Translations under genes and position numbers: made by a program
Source: Sunxiuqinia sp963974515
GTDB lineage: Bacteria > Bacteroidota > Bacteroidia > Bacteroidales > Prolixibacteraceae
Direction of reading: 5' to 3'
NCBI RefSeq assembly: GCF_963974515.1
Contig: NZ_CAXBDD010000004.1
Span: forward strand, 62,001-126,000
Length of the DNA stretch: 64,000 nucleotides
The notes under the pieces: generated by a model
Told to the model about the DNA's origin: nothing
Database searches by the model: none
Seen by the model: the letters and a program-made list of their open reading frames with translations, nothing else
Shown here: piece by piece, positions 9,769 through 19,469 of the stretch
How positions within the stretch are numbered: the stretch's first letter is position 1
How the letters are laid out: each line of letters opens with the position of its first letter

Positions 9769-10179
9769 ATTTTTTCATTCTGGTTTTTTGCCGAATCCTA
9801 TACTCATTCCATATTTTTAACCGGCAAGAATCCCCTAAATATACAATTTCTTCGGAATACTTAGCCCTCGATCCTGGCTGACAACCGATGAAATCTTTCA
9901 AAAGCTCTTTTGTTTGGCTGGCAGATCTGAACGGTGTTTCAGGCTAAACATTTCATCACCTGTGTCAAACCACAAAGCAATGGGTGGACTTCGACGTGCT
10001 GTTTGAATCAGATGGCAGGGACAGAAAATCTTAATCTTTGTGCTGGCATTCAAGTTGAACGGGTGTTAAAATTCAAACTCAAATAGTCCCAACTGTTTTC
10101 AATCGAATAAAACCGATTCGAAGTTAATTGGTATAGCAGAAACGACAAATTTAAGCCTTTTATATTTTTGCAGGAAGGA
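9769..10179. other. intergenic region between buk and the permease gene
   Basis: No convincing gene is present in these 411 bases. A short inverted repeat (TCGAAT, 7-base spacer, ATTCGA) lies near 10103-10123 and could be an operator. I find no exact TAnnTTTG box on the minus strand and no clear terminator after buk. Confidence 0.5.
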
Positions 10180-11271
10180 TTAAGGCATTTTAGGATTATA
10201 CCTCTTAGCCTGCGTTTCATTCCGGGCTACCCGCAAGGCATTATGCGCCAGAGCATCCAGTTCATCTTCTCCGGGATACACGAAAACCTGCGCTAAAAAA
10301 CCGACCTTCTTTTCAATAAAATCGGTCAGGTATTGATTGTAAGCAACGCCTCCTGTCAAGAGAATTCCATCCACATTTCCATTCAGCACTACCGCCATTT
10401 CACCAATTGTTTTGGCGACCTGATAGCCCATGGCATCCTGAATCAACCGGGCCTTTTCGTTTCCCAGCCGGGCCAGCTCTTCCACTTCTTTGGCATTATT
10501 TGTTTTCAGATAAGCCACATAACCACCTTCGCCAAGCACCATTCGACGGACGTCCGACTTGGTCATCTGACTGTCGAAACACCAGTCGATCATTTGGCCG
10601 GTTGGCAAACCCCCACTCCGCTCCGGACTAAAAGGGCCATCACCATCCAGCCCATTGTTGACATCTACGACCCTGCCCTTTTTGTGAGCGCCCACAGAAA
10701 TGCCGCCACCGAGGTGTGCTACAATCAAATTCAGGCTTTCGTATGCTGCACCTAGCTTTTTTGCATGCAGCCTGGCCGTTGCTTTCTGGTTTAAGGCATG
10801 AAATATCGATCGCTTCTCAAAAGCAGGATGTCCGGTAATTCGGGCAATTTCATCCAGTTCATCCGTCACTACCGGATCGGCTATGTAGGCTTTGGCTCCC
10901 GGAATCTGGTTAGCAATAAAGTCGGCGATGAGTGGGCCAAGATTGCTGGCATGCTGTCCATAAATCCCTTCGCTGGCATGTTTCAGCATCAAATTATCGA
11001 CCAGATAAACACCCGATTCCAACGGATAAGTTAGCCCCCCCCGCCCAATAATATATTTCAGGCTATCCACCTCAAAACCTTCTTCCATCAGTGCATCAAT
11101 GATCATCCCCTTACGATAATCGAACTGCTTTAAAATGCTTTTGTAGCTCGACAATTCATCGATCGAATGGCGCAAGGTTCGGTTAAGCTTGCATTCCTCG
11201 TTATAGTAAACGGCGAACTTGGTCGAGGTCGAACCGGGATTGATGGCTAATATTCGGTATTCATTGATCAT
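10180..11271 (-). CDS. buk: butyrate kinase (branched-chain carboxylate kinase family)
   Basis: A 363-residue ASKHA-fold kinase with the N-terminal signature NPGSTSTKFAVY, an internal LGGGISVGAH, and LLTGGVAYN near residue 300. It transfers phosphate between butyryl-phosphate (or isobutyryl/isovaleryl-phosphate) and ADP, giving ATP in fermentation. It starts one base after the ptb stop codon, so the two are translated as a pair. Many Bacteroidota carry this pair to activate or release branched-chain acids made by amino acid breakdown, and the iorAB genes elsewhere in the window fit that use. Specificity for butyrate over branched acids cannot be set from sequence. Confidence 0.93.
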   Translation of the reverse strand: MINEYRILAINPGSTSTKFAVYYNEECKLNRTLRHSIDELSSYKSILKQFDYRKGMIIDALMEEGFEVDSLKYIIGRGGLTYPLESGVYLVDNLMLKHASEGIYGQHASNLGPLIADFIANQIPGAKAYIADPVVTDELDEIARITGHPAFEKRSIFHALNQKATARLHAKKLGAAYESLNLIVAHLGGGISVGAHKKGRVVDVNNGLDGDGPFSPERSGGLPTGQMIDWCFDSQMTKSDVRRMVLGEGGYVAYLKTNNAKEVEELARLGNEKARLIQDAMGYQVAKTIGEMAVVLNGNVDGILLTGGVAYNQYLTDFIEKKVGFLAQVFVYPGEDELDALAHNALRVARNETQAKRYNPKMP

Positions 11272-11272
11272 A

Positions 11273-12178
11273 TTAACGAGTCATTAATGTGGCCAAAACA
11301 ATGGAATTCAACTTGGTTTGAGCGCTATCGCCTCGCGATGACAAAACGGCCGGGACCTTTGCCCCGACCACCACCGCAGCTTGTTCGGAACGGCAGAGCC
11401 TGGTATTGGTCTTATAGAAAACATTGCCCGAATCGATGTTCGGAAAGAGCAGACAGTCTGCATCGCCGGCCACGTCAGACTGAATATTCTTTATCCGGGC
11501 TGACTCCTTGTCCAGAGCCACATCCAGGGCCATTGGCCCATCAACCAGACCACCGGGGAAATGTCCGTCAAGAGCCATCTTTTTCAGTCTTCCCGCATCG
11601 GCGCAAGCCGGAATTGATTTGATAATCTGTTCGGTAGGCGCAATCATGGCCACTTTGGGCAGAGCAATTCCCAACTTCTGACCCACCTGAATCAGATACC
11701 GGATCATGATTTCTTTTTGCTTTAATGTTGGTAAAGGAATAATCGCCACATCGGTTACAATTAATAACTTGTGATAGGCCGGATTATCAATCAGCGAAAC
11801 ATGTGTCAGCAAACCTCCGGGCTCAACCAGACCAAATTGCTTGTTTAGAATGGCTCGCATGTATTTATCGGTATTAATTAAGCCCTTCATCACCAGACTG
11901 GCCTTTCCTTCCTGAATTAGCCGAACGGCAGCCAAGGCTGCTTGTTCATCTGTTTCGGCATGAAGAAGTTCGAAATTTCCCACATTAACTCCAAGCTGTT
12001 TGCAAGTTTCCTCAATTTGGGATTGATCGCCTGTTAAAATTACATCAATAATGCCAAGTTTACGGGCTTGCTCGGCTGCCTCAATACTATGACCATCCAC
12101 GCCGTTCACCACAACCATTCGTTGTTTGGGGCGATCTTTCGCTGACAAAACCAGGTCGGCTAAATGTTTTGCGTTCAT
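11273..12178 (-). CDS. ptb: phosphate butyryltransferase
   Basis: A 301-residue protein of the phosphate acetyl/butyryltransferase fold, normal length for Ptb and distinct from the 334-residue Pta in the same window. It swaps CoA for phosphate on butyryl- or branched acyl-CoA. Visible features include VVNGVDGHSIEAA near the start, VMKGLINTDKYMRAIL near residue 98, and the C-terminal FPNIDSGNVFYK stretch typical of the family. It precedes buk with a one-base gap. A strong terminator after ackA (12264-12303) separates it from the upstream pta-ackA unit, so ptb-buk should have its own promoter in the 85 bases before its start. Confidence 0.93.
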   Translation of the reverse strand: MNAKHLADLVLSAKDRPKQRMVVVNGVDGHSIEAAEQARKLGIIDVILTGDQSQIEETCKQLGVNVGNFELLHAETDEQAALAAVRLIQEGKASLVMKGLINTDKYMRAILNKQFGLVEPGGLLTHVSLIDNPAYHKLLIVTDVAIIPLPTLKQKEIMIRYLIQVGQKLGIALPKVAMIAPTEQIIKSIPACADAGRLKKMALDGHFPGGLVDGPMALDVALDKESARIKNIQSDVAGDADCLLFPNIDSGNVFYKTNTRLCRSEQAAVVVGAKVPAVLSSRGDSAQTKLNSIVLATLMTR

Positions 12179-12263
12179 TCTTTCGTTTTATGGAGGTGAA
12201 AATACAATAAGAACAGTTGAATTTACAGAACAAATATCAATCTAAAAAAATGTTTTTAAACCC

Positions 12264-12303
12264 CTGAAAAACAAAACATCCGACACATTACTGTATCGGA
12301 TGT
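12264..12303 (-). terminator. intrinsic terminator after ackA
   Basis: On the minus strand a 12-bp stem (12303-12292 with 12287-12276; ACATCCGAUACA against UGUGUCGGAUGU, one G-U pair) closes a GUAA tetraloop. A U-rich run follows (UUUGUUUUU). It begins about 60 bases after the ackA stop codon. Confidence 0.9.
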
Positions 12304-12362
12304 CAAACGGAAAATATTTTTAACCCTGAACTTTCGGATTACGACCTTAGCGCCCGAAAAAC

Positions 12363-13571
12363 TTACGATTTGGCAAGTTCGAGAACTTTCTTTTCCGTAT
12401 CCAAGGCGATCATTAATTCTTCATTTGTTGGAACGACCATAATTTTTACAGGCGAATCGTCCGTACTTATAATTCCTTCCGAACGGAAGCCTTTATTCTT
12501 CTCTTCATCTAAATGAATGCCGAGAAATTCCAATCCGCTAGCCACTCCAAAACGGGTTGTATCAGCGTTTTCTCCAATTCCTCCGGTCAAAATCAGAATA
12601 TCCAATCCCCCCATCGCGGCAATGTACGAACCAATATATTTTTTTACCCGGTAATTATAAATATCCAAAGCCATTTTAGCGCGTTCGTTGCCCTTGGCTT
12701 TTGCGTCTTCTATTTCGCGCATATCCGATGAAATACCAGACAATCCGAGCATACCGCTGTGCTTATTGAACAAAGTGCTGGCTGATTTTGTGCCCAATTC
12801 TTCTTTCTCCATGATGTAAGTGGCCACTCCAATATCCAAATCACCTGAGCGGGTTCCCATCACCAATCCTTCCAGTGGAGTGAATCCCATGCTGGTGTCG
12901 AATGACTTACCATCTTTTACCGCGGCGACCGAAGCGCCATTTCCCAAATGGCAGGAAATAATCTTTTGGTTTTCGAAATCACGTCCCAGTAGTTCGCAGG
13001 CCCGTTTGGTCACGTAGCGATGGCTGGTGCCGTGAAAACCGTAACGGCGAATTTTATATTTTTCGTAAAGCACGTAAGGAATTCCGTACATGTAGGATTG
13101 TGGTTCCATCGTTTGATGAAAAGCGGTATCGAAAACACCAACCTGAGGAATTCCCGGAATCAGTTCTTCCATGGCGTTGATCCCTTTCAGGTTTGGTGGA
13201 TTGTGCAAGGGAGCCAAATCAGTACACTTCACCAGCGCTTCAATCACTTCATCGGTAATCAGCTCACTGGCATGAAAATATTCACCTCCATGTACGACAC
13301 GATGACCAACCGCGTCAATCTCTTCCAGGTTATTCAGGCAACCATATTTTTGGCTGGTCAGAACTCCCAAAATATATTCCACCCCACTTTTGTGGTCCAA
13401 AATTTCGCCTTCAAAAACAATTTGTCTTCCATCCTCATGATGGTGTTTTAAAAATGAGCCTTTCATGCCCAGTTTTTCAACCCCTCCCTTGGCAACCACA
13501 AGTTGGCCATCCATGTTGAAAAGTTGATATTTTATGGAACTGCTTCCGCAGTTAAGTACCAGAATCTTCAT
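12363..13571 (-). CDS. ackA: acetate kinase
   Basis: A 402-residue ASKHA-fold kinase of usual AckA length. Signatures are VLNCGSSSIKYQLF at the N-terminus, RYGFHGTSHRYV near residue 175 and LTGGIGENA near residue 327. It makes ATP and acetate from acetyl-phosphate. It follows pta and a dehydrogenase on the same strand with a 28-base gap and ends in a clear terminator, so pta-dehydrogenase-ackA form one unit. Confidence 0.97.
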   Translation of the reverse strand: MKILVLNCGSSSIKYQLFNMDGQLVVAKGGVEKLGMKGSFLKHHHEDGRQIVFEGEILDHKSGVEYILGVLTSQKYGCLNNLEEIDAVGHRVVHGGEYFHASELITDEVIEALVKCTDLAPLHNPPNLKGINAMEELIPGIPQVGVFDTAFHQTMEPQSYMYGIPYVLYEKYKIRRYGFHGTSHRYVTKRACELLGRDFENQKIISCHLGNGASVAAVKDGKSFDTSMGFTPLEGLVMGTRSGDLDIGVATYIMEKEELGTKSASTLFNKHSGMLGLSGISSDMREIEDAKAKGNERAKMALDIYNYRVKKYIGSYIAAMGGLDILILTGGIGENADTTRFGVASGLEFLGIHLDEEKNKGFRSEGIISTDDSPVKIMVVPTNEELMIALDTEKKVLELAKS

Positions 13572-13599
13572 TCCTTCAATATTTTCGTTGAGATTGTTT

Positions 13600-14580
13600 T
13601 TAACAGATGGTTGAGCTGGTTGCGCTGTTCAAAATCCGGTTGCCTTCTCCATCGTATTCATAAAAGCCTTTTCCGGTTGATATGCCAAGCTGTTTGGCCC
13701 GGACCAAGCGTTTGATAATCGGTGATGGCTTAAAATGAACATCACCAAACTCGGCATAAATATTCTCCATCCAGCGAACAATTTTATCCAGTCCCATCTT
13801 ATCGGCAACTTCAAATGGTCCCAATCTCATCCCTTGTCCTATTTTCATGGTGGTATCAATATCTTCCATGGTGGCTACGCCTTCCATCAAAATTTCACAA
13901 GCTTCATTGAGCAAAACCACAAAAAGGCGAACACTGACCAAGCCTGCGGATTCTTCAACCGGAATTATTTTCCGGTTGATTAAACGGACAAACTGACAAA
14001 CTTTCGCGTAAGATTCATCGGAAGTGTACAATCCTTTGACCACTTCCATAATCCGGGCTTCGCGCGATGAAACCGAAAAATGAAAGCTGACACAGCGATC
14101 CTTGTATTTCATCTCCGACGAAAGTTCGGTAATAATAATGGTGGTTGAGTTCGTGCCGATAATGCAATCACGATCAACCACTTCTTCGACCTTCCGGAAG
14201 ATTTTCTTGCGTTCCTTGATTTTGCCTCCCCGATTAACTGCTCGGATGGATTCCACCACAAAATCACAACCTGCTAAATCCTTGTAATCAAGGGTTCCTT
14301 TTATCCTTGAAAGAATAGCTCGTTTCTCACCTTGGGTCAACCCCCAATGTTCAATTCGATGATCGAGAATTTTTTCGATATTGCGATAGGCATCTCTGAT
14401 TTTATCTTCGCTAACTTCAATAAAAACTACCTCAATACCATAGAAACTGGCCACTCGGGCAATGTTTTGTCCAACAAGCCCACAACCAACAATTCCAATT
14501 TTTGAGAATAAGGCTTTGGAAACCTTTTTCTTAATTAAACCAAATTCTTCAATTGGTTCATAAATCACTTCACTAGCCAT
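13600..14580 (-). CDS. 3-hydroxyacyl-CoA dehydrogenase (3-hydroxybutyryl-CoA dehydrogenase-like)
   Basis: 326 residues from the ATG at 14580, 11 bases after the pta stop codon; the longer open frame overlaps pta and is not used. An NAD-binding Rossmann motif GCGLVG sits at residues 32-37. The catalytic His167 (FHFS) and Glu179 (IMEVV) keep the 12-residue spacing of the family, and SNTS is replaced by TNSTT at 143-147. The usual HFFNPVP segment reads HFSVSSREA, so the acyl pocket is atypical. The C-terminal domain carries GPFEVADKMGLD and GKGFYEY. It would oxidise 3-hydroxyacyl-CoA or reduce 3-ketoacyl-CoA. Its place between pta and ackA links acyl-CoA reduction to substrate-level phosphorylation. 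Confidence 0.85.
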   Translation of the reverse strand: MASEVIYEPIEEFGLIKKKVSKALFSKIGIVGCGLVGQNIARVASFYGIEVVFIEVSEDKIRDAYRNIEKILDHRIEHWGLTQGEKRAILSRIKGTLDYKDLAGCDFVVESIRAVNRGGKIKERKKIFRKVEEVVDRDCIIGTNSTTIIITELSSEMKYKDRCVSFHFSVSSREARIMEVVKGLYTSDESYAKVCQFVRLINRKIIPVEESAGLVSVRLFVVLLNEACEILMEGVATMEDIDTTMKIGQGMRLGPFEVADKMGLDKIVRWMENIYAEFGDVHFKPSPIIKRLVRAKQLGISTGKGFYEYDGEGNRILNSATSSTIC

Positions 14581-14591
14581 TTCAACTTTAT

Positions 14592-15596
14592 TTACTCGAA
14601 CGAGGCAGCAGCCTGGTTGGAGGTAATTGCTACCATATTTACAATATCGCTCACCGAGCAACCACGCGACAAATCATTGATTGGAGCCGCCATACCCTGA
14701 AGAACCGGGCCAATAGCTTCGGCTTTTGCCAGCCGCTGCACCAGTTTATAACCAATGTTGGCTGCTTCCAAGCCTGGAAAAACCAGGATATTTGCCCGGC
14801 CGGCCACTTCACTTTCTGGAGCTTTCAAGCGGGCCACTTCTGGAATTAAAGCCGCATCCAGCTGTAGTTCACCATCAATTTTCAAGTCGGGTGCCATTTC
14901 TTTGGCAATCCGCGTGGCGTTCACCACTTTATCGACCCGTTCGTGCTGTGCACTTCCCTTAGTCGAAAAACTGAGCATGGCCACACGTGGTTCCATACCT
15001 ACGATTGCTTTCGCCGTTTTGGCTGTTGTCACAGCTATTTCAGCCAGCTCGCGCTCATTCGGATCAGGCATTACTGCACAGTCAGCAAACACAAGAATTC
15101 CATCATGTCCAAAGTGCGGATCGTTCATGAACATCAAAAAAGCTCCGGAGACCACACTGACTCCCGGCAAGGTTTTCACAAACTGGAAAGCCGGACGCAA
15201 CACATCCCCTGTGGCATTCACGGCACCGGCAATTTCGCCATCGGCATCGCCACTCTTAATCATCAATGGGGCAAACACCAGCGGGTCGTTCAATAAATCA
15301 AGCGCCGCTTCTTTGGTTAAGCCTTTCGACTTTCTGATTTCCACCATCAGGTCAGCATACTGCGACCGGCGTTCATCTGTTTTTGGATCAATCAGCACGG
15401 CTCCTTTGATGTTGACGCCACATTCTCCGGCGGCCTGCATAATTTCTACCGGATTTCCCAATAAAATAATCCGGGCAATATTTTCATTTAAGATAATTTC
15501 TGTGGCTCTCAAAGTCCGGGGTTCTGTCCCTTCCGGGAGTACAATCCGCTTTTGATAGCTCTGCGAGTTTTTGATAATACGTTCAAGTAATTTCAT
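14592..15596 (-). CDS. pta: phosphate acetyltransferase
   Basis: A 334-residue Pta of the short (class I, catalytic domain only) type. Features are IVLPEGTEPRTLRA near residue 20, KSGDADGEIAGAVNATGDV near residue 115, and FPGLEAANIGYKLVQRL near residue 280. It converts acetyl-CoA plus phosphate to acetyl-phosphate, which AckA two genes downstream uses to make ATP. It is the first gene of the unit, with a long leader of about 200 bases from a -7 box candidate at 15803-15810. Confidence 0.96.
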   Translation of the reverse strand: MKLLERIIKNSQSYQKRIVLPEGTEPRTLRATEIILNENIARIILLGNPVEIMQAAGECGVNIKGAVLIDPKTDERRSQYADLMVEIRKSKGLTKEAALDLLNDPLVFAPLMIKSGDADGEIAGAVNATGDVLRPAFQFVKTLPGVSVVSGAFLMFMNDPHFGHDGILVFADCAVMPDPNERELAEIAVTTAKTAKAIVGMEPRVAMLSFSTKGSAQHERVDKVVNATRIAKEMAPDLKIDGELQLDAALIPEVARLKAPESEVAGRANILVFPGLEAANIGYKLVQRLAKAEAIGPVLQGMAAPINDLSRGCSVSDIVNMVAITSNQAAASFE

Positions 15597-15802
15597 TCGA
15601 AAAAAACTTATCTGATTTATTTAATATCTGCTGATTATTCGGCTCACATCCTTTTCAAAGAAGAAACCGACACACCAACAATTTTTCTTTTCCACTTTTA
15701 ACCTCCACACAAACCGCTGCCTCCTGCCATACTGCTATCTGTTACGGTTGTCTTCAACTGAAAGTTTAAGATTTTTAACTTTTGAGTAAAAGATTCAAAA
15801 TG

Positions 15803-15810
15803 CAAAAGTA
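15803..15810 (-). promoter_or_regulatory. candidate -7 box for the pta operon
   Basis: The minus strand reads TACTTTTG, an exact TAnnTTTG match, about 207 bases before the pta start. No TTG is found at the expected -33 distance, which lowers confidence. Confidence 0.35.
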
Positions 15811-16029
15811 GCTAAAATAACGTGTTAATATTCGCCGAACAGGTTAATTATTTGTCAATCCTGAGAAATATGAGCCTCCATATATACTGCTTTCTGGCAG
15901 GAAACGATTGATTTTGCAATCGATTGCATTAATCCGCCTTCCAGTTTAAGAAATTCATAAGATTGCTTTTTTCTGTCTCGTCGCAGTTGACTCAATCCGT
16001 ATAATTCTGTAAAACCATCATGCGAAAGC

Positions 16030-16061
16030 TTGTCTGTCACGAAAATAAATTGATATTTTTG
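16030..16061 (+). promoter_or_regulatory. candidate promoter for the FAD/Fe-S oxidase
   Basis: TTG at 16030-16032 and the exact -7 box TATTTTTG at 16054-16061 are 21 bases apart. The start codon at 16085 is 24 bases on. Confidence 0.55.
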
Positions 16062-16084
16062 TTTGGTTCGAAACTTGTTCAACT

Positions 16085-19006
16085 ATGAAATCAACCGATC
16101 CATTTTATCTTCTGAAACAATCGCTCGAAGGTGAGGTATACACCAGCAATGTACAGCGGATTATCTATGCAACCGATGCTTCATCATACCGTGAAATTCC
16201 GCAGGCTGTGTGTAAACCCAGGTCGGACGAAGACCTCTCCAAGATTATCGCTTTTGCAAGCGAGCATCAAACGTCGGTGATTCCGAGGGCTGGAGGCACT
16301 TCACTGGCCGGACAGGTTGTAGGAAAAGGGATTGTGGTGGACATTTCGAAGTACCTGAATAGAATTGTGGAATTCAACCCTGAAGAACGATGGATAGTGG
16401 TTGAACCCGGCGTTAATCTAGCAGAACTGAACCAGTTTTTGGAACCTCATGATTTGCAATATGGCCCGGAGACATCGACCGCTAATCGCTGCTGTATTGG
16501 CGGCATGGTAGGCAACAACTCCTGCGGATTGCATTCCTTGATATACGGCAGTGCCCGTGATCATATTCTTGAAGCTGACTGCCTGCTTTCTGATGGGTCG
16601 TCCGTTGTTTTCAAAGCCCTGTCGACCGATGAGTTTCACGCCAAGTGTTCCGGTAACCCGGAAAGCCTGGAAACCAAAATCTATCAAAACCTCAAAGCAA
16701 CACTCTCAAATCCATCCAACCAGGAAAGCATCCGAAGTGAATACCCCGATCCAAAAGTAGTGCGAAGAAACAACGGATATGCACTGGATGCCTTGCTCGA
16801 AACCGATCCTTTTACTGGAAACGGCAAAAAAATAAATGTTTGCAAACTACTGGCCGGAAGCGAAGGAACGCTGGCTTTTTCAACGCGGTTCAAACTCAAC
16901 CTCATCCCGCTCCCACCCAAACACAAAGGTCTGGTATGTGCACATTTCAATAGCTTACAGGAGGCCTACCGTGGAAACCTGGTGGCCTTGAAGCACCAAC
17001 CAGGAGCCATTGAACTGATGGACGATATCATTATGAATTGCACCAAGGAAAACATTGAGCAACGCAAAAACCGTTTTTTCATTCAAGGTGATCCGAAAGC
17101 CATGCTGATGATTGAGTTTGCGCGTGAAACCGAGGAAGAAATTCATGCTATCGCAACAAAGCTGGAAGCTGATTTTCGTGCGGCTCATCTGGGATATCAT
17201 TTTCCATTGGTGCTGGGGAACGACAAAATCAAGCGAGTATGGGCCCTCCGCACAGCAGGACTTGGCTTGCTGTCCAATATTCCCGGAGACAGACGAAGCG
17301 TAACCGTTATTGAAGACACCGCTGTCGCTCCCGAATATTTACCGGACTACATGGATGAGTTTGACCAAATTCTGGCAAAGTACGGACTGAGTTGTGTAAA
17401 ATACGCACACATCGCCACGGGCGAAATCCATCTGCGCCCGCTTCTAAATCTAAAGGATGAAGCCGATGTTGAACTTTATCACACTATTGCTGCTGAAATT
17501 GCCACCCTTGTAAAAAAATACAAAGGCTCGTTGAGTGGGGAGCATGGCGACGGACGGCTTCGAGGTGAATTCATTCCATTTATGCTGGGTGAGCAAAACT
17601 ACCAGCTAATAAAAGAACTCAAGCGAACCTGGGACCCCAACAATTTGCTGAATCCTGGAAAAATAGTGGATACGCCACCCATCACGGAGAATTTGCGTTA
17701 CCAGATTAGCCAGACGCGGGAGTTTGAAACCACTTTTGATTTTTCGGAGCAGAAAGGATTCTTACGAGCAATTGAAAAATGCAATGGCTCGGGCGACTGC
17801 CGAAAAAGCGTCGCCATTGGCGGCGGCATGTGTCCCACGTTTATGGCCACCAAAGATGAAGACAAGACTACCCGAGGCCGCGCCAACATTTTACGAGAAT
17901 TTCTAACTCGGTCTGATAAGGCCAGTCCATTTGATCATGAAGAAATATACGAGGTGCTGGATTTGTGCATTTCGTGTAAAGCCTGCAAGTCCGAATGTCC
18001 TTCGAACGTGGATATGGCCAAGTTTAAGGCTGAATTTCTACAGCACTATTATGAGCTTCATGGCATTCCTTTCCGAACTCGTTTGATCGCCTATCTTCCA
18101 CGATTAAACCAATTAGGACGGATTGTACGGCCACTCACGAATTTCATCATCGGAACAAAAACCTTTAAAACACTCATCGGCTTTGCTCCTGAACGTAAAA
18201 TTCCAAGCCTATCCAAACTGAGCTTACGGGAGTGGTATAAAAAACCCATTCTTTTGAATGGCACCAACACACGAAAAGTGTACCTGTTTGCCGATGAATT
18301 CACGAATGAAAACGAAAGTGAAATTGGCATTAAAACAATCTTATTACTTAACCGGCTGGGCTACGAAGTGGCCATTCCAAAGCATCACGAAAGCGGGCGC
18401 ACCTTCCTGTCGAAAGGCCTGGTAAAAACTGCCAGGCAACTGGCCAACAAAAATGTCCAAAACTTGTATCCCATCATAGGTGAAACCTCCCCACTGCTTG
18501 GAATTGAACCATCAGCTATCCTGGCATTTCGTGACGAATATCCAGAACTCGTTGATGCCAGCTTGAAAAATCAAGCCTTGGAACTTTCAAAACACACCCT
18601 GATGCTGGATGAATTTATTGCTGCGGAATTTGATCAGGGCAACATTGACGCTTCACTGTTTACCACCGAGATCCGGGAGATCAAACTGCATGGACATTGT
18701 CAGCAGAAAGCGGTGGCATCCACAGCTCCAACCAAAAGGATGTTGGAAATTCCGATCAACTATACTGTTTGCGAAATTCCAAGCGGTTGCTGTGGTATGG
18801 CCGGATCATTTGGATATGAGAAAGAACATTACGAACTGAGCCAAAAAATTGGGGAGTTGGTTTTGTTGCCTGCTGTTCGCCAAACGCCAACCGAAACCAT
18901 CATCTCAGCTCCGGGAACATCCTGCCGACATCAAATAGTAGAAGGTACCGGGCGTCGAGCCTCGCACCCAGTCGAAATCCTGTATGAAGCATTAAAGGTC
19001 AGGTAA
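16085..19006 (+). CDS. FAD-linked and Fe-S oxidase (D-lactate / D-2-hydroxyacid dehydrogenase type)
   Basis: A 973-residue protein that joins what are often separate subunits. Residues about 35-260 are the FAD-binding PCMH domain (RAGGTSLAGQVVG near residue 63), about 280-545 the FAD-oxidase C domain ending in SGEHGDGRLRG and WDPNNLLNPGKI. Next come Fe-S cysteines: CNGSGDC near 565 and CISCKACKSECP near 627. Residues about 750-960 hold a CCG-type redox domain (HGHCQQK, SGCCGMAGSFG, PGTSCRH). Proteins of this layout (YdiJ-like) oxidise D-lactate or D-2-hydroxyglutarate and pass electrons to quinone. No neighbour narrows the substrate; D-lactate would suit a fermenter. Confidence 0.88.
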   Translation: MKSTDPFYLLKQSLEGEVYTSNVQRIIYATDASSYREIPQAVCKPRSDEDLSKIIAFASEHQTSVIPRAGGTSLAGQVVGKGIVVDISKYLNRIVEFNPEERWIVVEPGVNLAELNQFLEPHDLQYGPETSTANRCCIGGMVGNNSCGLHSLIYGSARDHILEADCLLSDGSSVVFKALSTDEFHAKCSGNPESLETKIYQNLKATLSNPSNQESIRSEYPDPKVVRRNNGYALDALLETDPFTGNGKKINVCKLLAGSEGTLAFSTRFKLNLIPLPPKHKGLVCAHFNSLQEAYRGNLVALKHQPGAIELMDDIIMNCTKENIEQRKNRFFIQGDPKAMLMIEFARETEEEIHAIATKLEADFRAAHLGYHFPLVLGNDKIKRVWALRTAGLGLLSNIPGDRRSVTVIEDTAVAPEYLPDYMDEFDQILAKYGLSCVKYAHIATGEIHLRPLLNLKDEADVELYHTIAAEIATLVKKYKGSLSGEHGDGRLRGEFIPFMLGEQNYQLIKELKRTWDPNNLLNPGKIVDTPPITENLRYQISQTREFETTFDFSEQKGFLRAIEKCNGSGDCRKSVAIGGGMCPTFMATKDEDKTTRGRANILREFLTRSDKASPFDHEEIYEVLDLCISCKACKSECPSNVDMAKFKAEFLQHYYELHGIPFRTRLIAYLPRLNQLGRIVRPLTNFIIGTKTFKTLIGFAPERKIPSLSKLSLREWYKKPILLNGTNTRKVYLFADEFTNENESEIGIKTILLLNRLGYEVAIPKHHESGRTFLSKGLVKTARQLANKNVQNLYPIIGETSPLLGIEPSAILAFRDEYPELVDASLKNQALELSKHTLMLDEFIAAEFDQGNIDASLFTTEIREIKLHGHCQQKAVASTAPTKRMLEIPINYTVCEIPSGCCGMAGSFGYEKEHYELSQKIGELVLLPAVRQTPTETIISAPGTSCRHQIVEGTGRRASHPVEILYEALKVR

Positions 19007-19469
19007 GCGAAGATCAAGCGAGCTTCTTATAGGCTGATAACCGGCTGGATTGAACGATCAGAATTTTTTGACCGCACAAGCCGGATCTATTAATATATTT
19101 CCGGCACTACAATCAAAATCTACTTATGCAGGTGGAGAGATATGGTCCTATCAGTATGTCAAAGCAGCCAGCCAGGTCATTTCGTTTGTATTTTATTAAA
19201 GAAGTTTCGCGCCGGTCAAACTATACAGCTCGAACTGTTACTTGTGATTCTGATAATATCATTTAATATCCTCATCATAATATATCAATATCAAATATGG
19301 AAAACGGCAAATAGAAGGGATGTGTTTCATTATTAATACCTTTTCCAAAGTTCAAAACGTTAAAATTGTTCACCCGCAATCGACGGCTTGTTGGATCAAC
19401 TGAGGGGATGACTTCGAGTCTCCAGCTCAGTGACTGCTGCCGGTTCAGTGCGTTTCCCCTGCTTTCAAC
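19007..19469. other. intergenic region between convergent genes
   Basis: No supported gene in these 463 bases. A 64-codon open frame at 19142-19336 lacks any recognisable feature. The middle (about 19240-19300) is strikingly AT-rich compared with its surroundings. No clear terminator hairpin was found for either flanking gene. Confidence 0.5.

Larger units (their letters stand above)
15597..16084. other. divergent intergenic region between pta and the FAD oxidase
   Basis: This 488-base stretch has no convincing gene. It holds promoter candidates in both directions: TACTTTTG on the minus strand (15803-15810) for pta, and TTG plus TATTTTTG on the plus strand (16030-16061) for the oxidase. The pta leader would be unusually long, which leaves room for a regulatory RNA, but I recognise no known riboswitch in it. 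Confidence 0.5.

Noticed and set aside
14755..15555. 266-codon plus-strand frame
   Set aside because: Antisense to pta; rich in Ser/Ala in a way typical of a mirrored coding frame.
15855..16082. 75-codon frame on the minus strand before the FAD oxidase
   Set aside because: It starts three bases from the oxidase start codon and overlies that gene's likely promoter; no family features.
19142..19336. 64-codon plus-strand frame in a gene gap
   Set aside because: No recognisable feature, AT-rich, no promoter or start context.
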